Origin: Clostridia bacterium
GTDB lineage: Bacteria > Bacillota > Clostridia > TANB77 > CAG-508
Assembly (NCBI GenBank): GCA_017533795.1
Contig: JAFWIH010000015.1
Location: 1-46,906 of the forward strand
Length of the DNA stretch: 46,906 bases
Direction: 5' to 3'
How positions within the stretch are numbered: position 1 is the first letter of the stretch; each line of letters starts with the position of its first letter. Shown here piece after piece: positions 1 to 12,000 of this stretch. Made by a program: the position numbers and the translations under genes. Below the pieces are notes generated by a model. It searched no databases, was not told the DNA's origin, and worked only from the letters and a program-made list of their open reading frames with translations.

Positions 1-3000
1 CTGTAGAAGCTGAACCGTTCTTATATATTGTTCCAGCTGTTAATACTCCATCATTGTATGAACTACTACTTGCAAATCTTGCGCAATATGTTGCAAATTG
101 ATTTGTTGTATTTGTTGATTTAACTAAGTCTGTTGCTGTATATGTTACCCCATTTACAGTGTTTCCATTACAAGGTAGTTCTGCATTTGGCACATAGTCA
201 CTTGCTATTAAATAGTAGTTGCTACTATCTGCATAGAATAGTTGCCAATTGATACTTGGATGACTTGTTGATTTATATGTTGTTGTTTGTCCATATAAGG
301 TACTTATGTCAGTTGCTGTTTTAATATTTGTGCCTCCGGCAGTTATAGTTGGTCTTGTTGATGCATCTGTAAAGTACCCTGGATTGCTTGTGCCTCCATC
401 TATATGGGCATATGCATGTGTTACATTACTACTACTATATACTGTGCCTGCACCACCGACTAGGTTTGTAGAATAAGTAAACATCTCATTTCCATTTGTC
501 ACGGCCGTTGTTACAAAACTGTTAGATGCGTATATTGTAGTTAATTCATTGCATTTGTAAAACATATGTCCCATATTTGTTACATTGCTTGTGTTAAACC
601 CACTTACATCTAATACCCTTACGTTTTGACATTGGTAAAACATACCAGACATATTTGTTACTTTGCTTGTGTTAAATCTACTTACATCTATCGTATTTAT
701 ATTATTATTATAGCATGCACTAAACATGTAAGACATATTTGTTACTTTGCTTGTATCAAAGCCACTTACATCTATTCTAGTTAAGCCAATACATCCATCA
801 AACATGTAAGACATATCTGTTACTGTACTTGTGTCAAACCCATTTACATCTAATGTACTTATATTAGAGCATCCTTGAAACATGCTAGTCATATCTGTTA
901 CTTTGCTTGTGTCAAACCCACTTACATCTAATGTATTTATTTCTTCACAATTGCAAAACATCCACCTCATACTTGTCACATTACTTGTATCAAAGCCACT
1001 TACATTTAATGTATTTATTTCTTGACAATTGTAAAACATGAGAGCCATACTAGTTACTTTACTTGTATCAAAGCCACTTACATCTAATGTACTTATACTA
1101 GAGCATCCGTTAAACATCCAACCCATATCTGTTACTTTACTTGTGTCAAACCCACTTACATCTAATGTACTTATATTTTCACATAAGCCAAACATTCTTT
1201 TCATATTTGTTACTTTACTTGTATCAAAGCCTCTTACATCTAATGTACTTATATTAGAGCATCCGTTAAACATCCAACTCATATCTGTTACTTTACTTGT
1301 GTCAAAGTTTGCTAGTTCTATTTGAGCTGTTATGCTGCTATATCCTATATAACTAAATAAATATTGTGATTCTGGATTACCAATTACTCCACCATTTTGT
1401 CCTATTACTATTTCATAACCATTTGTCGCATCTCCACTTGCTACCCACATTAATACTTGTCCAGCATTTGCAACTGAAGATACATCCCAGCATGTTGTAT
1501 TGTTTACTGAATGTCCTGAAATAGATGTTGCAAATGAAACTTTCTTTATTTTGTCTCTTGTTATACTTGTACCTAAAAATGCTCCTGTTGATGAAGCAGA
1601 TGTATTTGCCTTAAGTGTCATGCCTAGTGTTGCAGTTTCTGTTGTACTGGTTGTAGCAGTCTTTCTAACAACACATCCTGTAGCTGTTGCTGTAGGTTCT
1701 GTTATAGATTGATTTGTTTTACCTGTTACTGTTCCATCATAGAAGTAGAATTTTCCCGTGTCTTGTGTAACTCGTACTCCCCATGTTGCTCCTGTAATAC
1801 TTGGTATAGTTGTGCTAATTGTACTATCATTAGTTCCTAATGTTACTGTTCCTGTTGTTGCATATACACCAACTCCAGCATTTGATTTTATTGTTCCACC
1901 TGTAATTGTTGTTGCTCCTTTTTCGTTATTAACAGCTCCTGTTGTTCCTGATGTTCTTGTTATGGTTCCACCGGATATGTTTATTGTTCCTCCTGATGCA
2001 TTTGGAGTTGTTACAGTATAGTTATTAGCACTTGTTATAGTTCCTCCTGTTATTGTTGTTACACCACTTGTTGCCACATTACAATATACTGCGTATGATT
2101 TAGTTGCCGAAATTGCTCCACCATTTATTGTAATATTTCCTAAACTACAAATTGCTTGTGATGTTGTTCCTGTAACTTTTCCACCATTTACAGTTGTAAG
2201 TGATGATGAGCTTTTATCATTAAATATTCTTCCTGTTATTGCAGGAGATGTAGTAGATGTTGACCCTGAAGCACCAATTGTTACTGGTCCAGAGCTTGAA
2301 CCATATATTGCAGTTGCTCCAGTTGTTGTAACTGTTCCTCCTGTTATATATACATGTCCTGCTGCAGCATTTTGTATAGCATAGTTTCCTGCAGAAGATA
2401 CTGTTCCGCTTGAAATATTTATTGCAGGTGTTGATGTTCCTGTTGCTGTTCCTGTGCTATAAATTGCAATATTTGATGCAGTTGACGAAACTGTAGCACC
2501 ATTTACATTTAGCTTTCCTGCAGCTCCATTGTTTACTGCTCTGAATGCTCCTGTAACATTTCCTGCACTTAATGTTGCTGTTCCTGTATTATTTAATACA
2601 TAGTAAGTTGCTGTTGCTGTGTTACTAATTGTTGATGTTCCAGATTTAGTAAATGTACCAGTATTTGTTATAGTGTTAACTCCAGATGCAGTTAATTCTC
2701 CTGTTCCTGTTATTGTTAATGTTCCTGCATTTGAAATGGTTTTAGTCATTGTTACTGTGTAACTATTTAAATCTATTGTCAATGTTCTTCCAGATGCTAT
2801 TGTTGGAGTGCTTGCATCTGATATAGATGCTAATGGTTTTATTGTGTATCCACTTGTTGCTTTAGACGTTGCATCTGCTAAAGTTCCATAATATGCCTTT
2901 AATGTACTTCCACTATATGCTCCATAATTTGGCATTACCCAATTAACATATAATGTTACTGTTACATCACCACTACTTAAATCATATCCACATGCTGTTG

Positions 3001-6000
3001 CCATTGCTGTTGCTTGATATGATGTTGCTGATTGGCTATATGATGTACCAGTTCCATCTGCTTTTGTATTCCATTGTGCTCCTACTTGTCCTGTATATCC
3101 TGTTTTTACAATATTTATACTTGTACCATTATAATCATGTAATCCGCTTGTTGCTGCTGTTGCAAATGTAGTTGTACTTACTCCTCCTACTGTACTTCCA
3201 TAAAAGCCACGTAACATTTTTACATTGCCTTTATATGCAACTAATGAACCAGATTCTGTATAATCCGCACCAGCTCCTGATCCCAACGAACCACCATTCA
3301 TATCATATTGTACATATAAATAGTTTGGTCTATAGTATAAGTTTAGTACTAAAGATCCATCTGGCAATATAGTTGTTTCAGTTACCGCTCCAGATGATGG
3401 TCTTGTTGTAGGTGTACTATTGTTTACAAAACCATTCATATATGTAAATCCTGTTATTGTTTTCTTTAAGTTTGCTAGTGTTAAAGTTGCATCTGTTGTT
3501 CCAGTTTTATTCTCACTTGATTCTAATGTATATGTATTGGTTCCATAATCGTGTTTATAATGATTTACAACATATGCCGTATTTGTATTTGGTGTCCATT
3601 GTGCAAATAAGTTTCCATTTGCTGTAAAGTTTGTTGCACTTGCTGATGAGGTTATTCTTCCATTTGTTCCTATATACTGTGTTCCACCACTTGCTGCTGT
3701 ATAGTATCCTTTAAATGTATAACCTGTTTTTGTAGGAACTGTTATTCCATTTGCAGATGTACTCATCTGTGTTGCACATCCACTATCTGTATAATATCCT
3801 GTATTATATTTTTCGTATATTGTTGTTGTTCCTGCTGATGTTGCATTTTGGTTATTTAATGTAATTGTATATACCTTAGGTACAAATGTTGCTGTAATTG
3901 TTGTTGCAGCTGTTATACTTCCACTTGTTTTTGACCAGCTACTAAATTGATAATTGTTTTTTGCTGTTGCTGTAATTGTTTTTAAGTTTGCTGTTGTTGT
4001 TCCAGTTGTTACACCTTTTATTGTTAATTTATTACTACTTGCGCTTACAGTTGCTCCATTAATAACATTATATGTTGCAGTATCTACTGCTCCCATTGCA
4101 GTATTATTAACTGCAAATGTTACTGCACGTACTGTTACTGCCTTACTTGCGTTACTACTTGGTGTTGTATAGTTTGTTGTATTACTGTTTACTGCACGTA
4201 CATATACTGTTCTGCTTCCTGTTGCACCTATTATTGTATCTAAATAGTTTACTCCACTTTCTGCCGCTGTCCATGTAGAATTGTTTATACTTATCTCATA
4301 TCCAGTTGCATTTCCAGATGCTGTCCAAGTTACTATACCTGCAGTACTTACTGCTACATTTGTTGGAGCAGTAACTGTCTGTTTAGTAATAGTAATTGTG
4401 TTACTTCCTGATTTGTCTGCATAGTTTGCACTTCCAGATTTTATATACCAATAAACTGTTGTTGTTCCAACATTTGTCTGTGTTGGCTTTGTTGTTGTTC
4501 CTTTTGATGTATAATTGCTAGATGTTAAAGATGTACTTGTACTATAGTATAGCGTACAACCTGTTGGAGTAGTAACATTAAGTGTTATTGAGTGACTATT
4601 TCCATCATAAACTCCTGAGTAATCGTCGTTTGTATATGACATAAGTGTTGTTGATGCAGATATTGTTATTGTATTGCTTCCCCACTTATCATTATAGTTT
4701 GCATTGTTTGATTCCACATACCAATATACCGTTGTTGTTCCTGCATTTGTCTGTGTTGGCTTTGTTGTACTTGCAACACTTGTATTTGTGTAGTTACTTG
4801 ATGTAAGCTCTGTTGTTGTGCTGTAATATACTTTTGCTCCACTGCTTGGAACTGTTACATTTAATGTAATTGAATGACTATTTCCATCATAAGCTCCAGT
4901 ATAGTTTCCAGTTGTTAATGTCATATCTGCTTTATTTACAACTATTTGTTTTGATTGTGTATTTCCTGCTGCATCTTCTGTCCATACATACCATGTTCCA
5001 GCAGTTAAATCAGATTTACTTACAGTTTTACTTGCTGTTGCTGTAAATGTTGCCCATCCACTTGTTGGAGCAGTACTACTATTTGTAACTTGCCATCCAT
5101 TTACTCCGCTTCCTGTATCTTTTAATGTAATGCTCAAGCTTTCTCCATAAGTTATATTGCTTGCTGTAATTGTAGGTTTATCTTTGTCCATTTTTACTGC
5201 AATTGTATTTTCTGCTGATGCATTTCCAGCATTATCTACTACTCTATATCTTATAGTAGTATCTCTTGATGCTGTGTATGTTATTGTTCCTTTATTTGAA
5301 GATGTATTTAATGCTCTTGTTGTCCATGCACCATTTTCATACCATTGAAATTCTTTAATTCCAGAACCACTATCTGATGATGTTAGTTCTATATATAAAT
5401 TTGCATTTGTCCATGTTCCTGCTGTATATGCCGCACCTGAACTATTGTTTAACTTAGCTGTTATTGTTGGTGCTGCTGGTGCCGTTTCATCTGCCCAGTT
5501 TGTATAAATTGTATGGTTTGTTTCTATAGATACTGGTGTTGTTGATGTTATATAGCTTTCTGGTCCTGCAGTAAATGTTCCTGTACCAATATTACCACAG
5601 AAGGTTCCAGTAATAATTTCATACATGCCAATAGTACCATCTGTTTTTTTACAAGGTACATAGTGTCTAACTATATTTCCATTTTCGTAAATACTAAATG
5701 AATATAATTTTACTTTTCCATTATAATCTACATCTACTGTACTTGTTCCATTTGATGTTGTTGCCATTAAGAACATATTTACTTTTGAAGTGTTTGTTGT
5801 TGTAGCTTCAGCTATTTCTGTCTCAGCACCACTGTCATATTTATAATATCCATCTGTTACATTAAATTCAATTTTATGTCTGGTTGTATCAGCATTTTTT
5901 CCTATTGCCTTCCAGTTTCCTGATCCGTCTTTAAATGCATATGAAAAACCTGTTGAACCGTTTATGTACCATTCATATGTAATTGACTCAGCATCAGTAT

Positions 6001-9000
6001 TTGCTCCACGAGCTCCATATAGCCTTTGTTGAGTAGGAGATGTTGATGTAAATTGATAGTCTGCTTTTATACCAGTATTTGGTCCTGGTTTATATCCAGT
6101 ATCTAGATACTGTGTTCCAGTTCCTTCTATATATTCAAGTTGCTGATATCCTTCTGGTAAGTAGCTCCATCCCTTAAATGTATATCCTTCTTTTGTTGGA
6201 GTAGGTAATGTACCGTATGTTCCATTATATGTAACTGTATTATTGGCTGGTGCTCCACTACCACCATTTGCATTATATGTTACCGTATATGTACTTGCTG
6301 TCCAGTTTGCAGTTAATGTAGTGTTCTCAGCTCCAAATACATATTTTGTTCCCTTTGTATTTGTAATATTTATTATGTCTGAATATGCTACATAAAATGT
6401 TGGTGCTTCCAAGTCAGATTCCTCTACATAAACATGTCCAAATGTTTTAAATGTTCCCGAACTACCTGCGTTCAGTTGATATGCATAAACTTCAAAGCCA
6501 CCTGTTCCAGCTCTACTCGTTAACCACTCAACAGTTCTGCCAGTTCCTGTAGCATTCATGTTCCATTGGAAATTATATCCAACTGGTAGTTTTGCTATAA
6601 ATACATGTACATATCGCTGGCTAGCTGCAGAATTTGTTGTTTGTACAAATCCTCCCATTCCAGGTTTTGCTGTTTTGCTAGTTACTACTTTCAGTTCATT
6701 GTCTCCAACCCAATTGTCTGTACTTTTTGCTTGTCTTGTTATAGTTACAGTATTATCATTTGCAGTATTATTGTATGCTACTACACCATTATTTCCAGTT
6801 GAAAAGTTACCATCTGTATGTAGACTTTGTCCCATCCAACCAGAACCCGATAATGTCCATCCATTAAATGTGTATCCTGTTCGTGAAGGATTTGGTATTG
6901 TTTTATCTGTACCATAATTTTGATTAAATGTTTGTGTACTTATACTTCCATTCCATAATCCACCATTTGGATTTACAGTTAATTGATAACTATCTAACGT
7001 CCAATGCCCATAGAATGTTGCATTTGCTGTTGGTGTATATGATGTGTTTTGTTTAGTTCCGGCTGTAATGTCTGTATACCATCCTGTAAATGTTGCACCA
7101 GTTGCTGTAGCATTAGGTAAATTAATTGTGTTTCCATCTGTTGTTATTATTTCTGTTTGTGAAACTGTTCCTCTAACAGGAACTAAAGTTGTTTTATATA
7201 TTTTTTTATTAGTTACTGTTCTATTTCCTGCTGCATCCATTACTGCTAAGTAGTATGTTCCCCCATCGTCTACGTTTACATCTATCTTTTTACTTGTTGC
7301 ACTTGTTATATCTGTCCAGTTAGTATTTGCAGTTGATGGATTTGCTGTTCCCCAATAATATGCTACTACACCTTTATCATCTGCTAAATTTAACGATACT
7401 GTTTGGCTTGCTGCAACATTATTTGTTGAAGTTATTGTTGCAGTAGGTGCCGTTGTATCAACGTTAGATACACTTACTTCTTTATATGCTGTATTTCCAC
7501 TGCTGTCTTTAACCCATATATAGTATGTTCCATTATTTTTTATGTCTCCGACTCTTCTTGTTAAACTATTTGTTGTACTTGTTGTTTTTTCATCTATCCT
7601 AGACCATAAGTTTACAACCGATTCTGCTGTACTAGGTCCTGGAATTGAATTATTCCATTTCGTATATGCTCCTATTGCATAAAACCAATTTCCGTGTCCT
7701 GTACTACCATTAATATAAGTACTTGCACTTGTTGATAATGCAAGTCCACCCCAATAATTTCCTGTCCAATCTATATGTATTGCTTCATATCCTCCAACTT
7801 TTTGGCCTCCCGATACATTTGCAATAGTTGTTGTAATAGGATTATCTGTTTGTAACCATCTATTGTATTGTGTTGCTGATACTTGAGGATATTGTAATAA
7901 AAATTCATATTTATTTGAATTATTTATGTAGTTTGCAATATTTCCAAGTACACTATATTTATCAACCGTATCTACTGACTGTGCTTCAGTTGCATTTGAA
8001 TATAGTAATTTTCCCCAGTGTGTATTATGGTGGAATACTCTTGCCCATGCTGCATCTAGCTCATATTTTGTTTCTGTATGTTGTTCTACATTATCTACAA
8101 CCGGTATCCACGTTGTTGGTGCAGTTGTGCTTGTTGTTATATTATACCCTGCTATACCTGCTCCATCATCTGTTGCTGTAAAATCAACATAGTTTGCTGT
8201 GTCTAAAGTTGTACTAGCTGTTGCGGTTGAAATTACTGGGCTTGTCTCATCTTGCCATATTGCATTTATTGTATGGTCTTTTGGTTGTGTTACTATTGTT
8301 GTAGGTTGTATGTAATATGGCTCATATGTTGTAGCCCATGCTCCCTTCTCTAATTGGAAAGTATCTTTGTCATATCTGTTATGTGGAGATGGGTTTTGAG
8401 TTACAACTGAAGCCTCAATGTACGCTGCATTTGCTGGTGTTGTAAATGTTATCACAGCTGTATTTGCATAGTTTGCTCCAGCAAGTCTGTTTCCTGCAGC
8501 ATCATATACTACATATCCTGGAGCAGTTGATTTTCCAGAGTTTGTTATTGTATATGTTGTATTAGGTTCAATGTTTATTTTGTATGTAGAGTATTCTGAG
8601 TTAGAAACTGCTGAGCCATCTCCTTGTATATATCCGCTTCTTTCTGGTGTTGCATCTTTGTTAAATAAGTTTTTACCATTCCATCCTTTAAATGTTAAAC
8701 CTGTTCTTGTTGGAGTTGCTAAGTTTCCATATGCTGCATTGTATGTTACTGTGGTAGTTGCAGGAGAAACTGTTCCTCCATTTGCATTATATGTTACTGT
8801 AAATGTTTTTGCATTCCAATGTGCATAATATGTTGTAGCGCTTGCTGGTACTTTTGATGATGTAGTTAGTTTTGTTCCTGCAGATGCTTCAGTATACCAT
8901 CCATCTATTGTGTACCCTAATTTTTCTGCTGTAGGTAGGTAAATTGCTTCATTGTATTCTTGACTACTTGTTACTTTAAATGATTTTACTGTTATTGGCT

Positions 9001-12000
9001 GGAATCCAGCTCCAGCACCATTTACTCTGTAGTCTAAACATCCTATTCTCAATCCATTTGTTGCCATACCGCTTACTTCGTAATTTGTTCCAGAAGTTAC
9101 TTGGTTACTTATTGTAATATCTGTTGTTGTTCCTTTAGCTGTTAATTCATATGTTTGTGTTGCTACATTCCATACAAATTTTACTGTTATATCTTCGTTT
9201 GCTGCAATTGTTCCTGCTTTTTTCTCATGTCCATTTGTACCAAGCCATAGTCTTAATTGATTTGATGCATTAAATTCTATGTTAAAGTCTTTTTTGCTTG
9301 TACCATTATATCCACCCATTATCAAGTATCTTTTTCCTAATGTGGATACATTTACAACAGTTTCTATCGTGAAATCTTTATCCCAGTTTACCTGGTATCC
9401 TGTATTTGATGCAGATTCTAGGTCATATCTTTCATTTATTCCATATTCATATGTAACTGCTGTTACAGGTTTTGCAGCTATATTAAAGTCTACTGTTTTT
9501 GTACCTGAACAGTTTCCTGTTCCCATTATTGTTACTGTTTTTGTTCCTATATTTGTAACATCACTTGGATAAGTTAATGTATAATCTGTACCGTTTGAAT
9601 ATATGTTATTTGATGTTGTGTTCTTAACACATGTTGTTATTTCTTTTGCTTCTCCATCATATATGTATGCCCAATTGTTTGTAAGTCTGAAGTTACCAAT
9701 TGATAACTGTATATTAGCAGAGTCACTTGCCATACCAAAGTTAAAGGCTATATATGTAATTGGTGTTTCAGCTGTAAATGTTAGCTGGTATGTGTTTATA
9801 TTAGTATTTTTTGCTTTAGGTAAGTATGTAGTTTGTACTGAATTTGCATCATTAGAATTATTTGTTGGAGGTGTTCTTAATGCTTGCATTCCAATGCCAT
9901 CACGCTCAATTTCAATTGTTGCAGCATATCCTGTTGTGTTTATATAATCACATGAAAATGTATACGATTGTCCTGGTGTTGTGGCAATTGGAAGATATTT
10001 TACTTCCCATCCACCAGCACCTCTGTATGCTATATTACTCATTTGTGTTGAAGAATCATAAGTTACATTAAATCTACTTGCATATGTGTCATTGTTTATT
10101 TTCCAGTTGTCTATGTTACTAGTTGGTCCTAAAGTTACTTCAACATCAGAATCAGTAATATTTTTAGCACTAACAGTTATTTGTTTATATTGAACATTTC
10201 CTGCTCCATCTTTTGCCCATACATACCATGTTCCTGCATTCAAGCCTGTGCTACTTACATTAGCACTTGCCGTAGCTGTTATGTCTGTCCATCCACTTGT
10301 TGGTGCTGTACTACTATTTGTTACTTGCCATCCTGTAACTCCTGATGCAGCATCTACTATTGTTATTTCTAAATCTTGGCCATATGTTATATTACTTGCT
10401 GTAATTATTGGTTTTGTCATGTCCATTTTTACTTCTATTGTAGCTTCTTCTGATGCATTATTACCATTATCTACAGCCCTAAATCTTAAAGTTGTGTCTC
10501 TTGCTGCTGTATATGTAATAGATGCAGTATTTGAAGTTGTTGTAAGTTCTCTTGTTGTCCATGCACCATTTTCATACCATTGGAATTCTTTTATTCCAGA
10601 GCCATCATCCGTTGCTGAAAGTTCTACATATACATGTTGATTTGTCCATGTTCCAGGTGTATATGTTGTACCATTTGCATCAACCAATTTAGCTACTATA
10701 GTAGGCTTAGATGGTGCCGTTTCATCTGCCCAGTATGCATAAAGCGTTTTGTCTGAATCCTGTGCAAATGTACTTTCACTTGTTATAAATTGTGGATTAT
10801 TTGCTGCTCCTGGTTCATACTGTGTTTCCGTCCATCCTTTAAATGCATATCCTGTTCTTGTTGGAGTTGGAAGTTCACCATAAGCTGTATTATATGTAAC
10901 TGTCTTTGTTGTTGTACTTACTTCTCCTCCATTTGGGTTAAATGTTATTGTATATTTATTATCTAAATAAGCTGTATTATATGTAACATTACCTATTGGC
11001 TCTGTTCCTGTTGTTACTTTGTAGTGTTCTCTCCATTGTGTTGGTTGTGTATTAAATCCTGCAACTGTTCCCTTTAGTATACCATTGAAGAAATTCCATT
11101 TGCCTGATGCGTTTTCTAAACTAATTCCGTATGTTCCACCTTCTATTGATGGATTATTATTATTTACCTCTTTAGTAGAGTCTCCTATATTGATCGTACC
11201 CGTACTAGAATTTACTACACCAGCTTCATCCCCCTTAATTGTTCCACCATAGATGTTTGTTGTACTTGTAGCATTTGCGTTTCTTATTGCATTTTTTGTT
11301 CCATAAATTTCTCCACCTGTAATATTTAAAGTAGAACCAGCATTAGCTGCTGTTATTGCAGTAAGACCATTTATACATCTAAATGTTCCACCTTCAATAT
11401 TTGCAGTTGAATTTTCTCCAATTTGAACACATTTTGCTGAAGCTGAATATTCATCATGAGAAGATGTTACCTCTATATTTTCTTTAAATGTTACTGTTGA
11501 TCCTGCGGTATAATAAACTGCTGCACAATTATTTGTATTTTCTATTTTGCCACCACTAAAAGTTGCATTAGTTTCAATACTTGAGCCATTTAGTCCAACT
11601 GTAAAGCCTTCACTAACTCCTGTGCCAGAAACTTTTAAAGTTCCTGCACTCATATTAAATGTACCAACTACTCTCAATGTTCTACAATGTGCAATAATTG
11701 TTGTATTTCCGCTAATGTTTGTATTTGATGTACTACTGTTACAATAAATTGCATATCTAGAGTTATTTGATGTATTCTTATTTTCTATTGTTCCTGTGTG
11801 TGTAATATTTAGTGTTCCATTATTTACTATTAGGTTAATTGGAGATTCCGTTTGGATTGTTCCATTACCTGTTATTTCTAATGTTGCTCCACTATTTATT
11901 GTTATTGTTTGTGTTCTTGTTAGTGTTTTGCCGTTATTGTCAAATTTTATATTTTTTCCATCTATTGTTGCAGGGCTTGAATCAGTAATGTTTTCTAATA

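Noticed and set aside
535..1320. CRISPR array
   Set aside because: The regular 78-bp spacing is a protein-coding leucine-rich repeat with no spacers.
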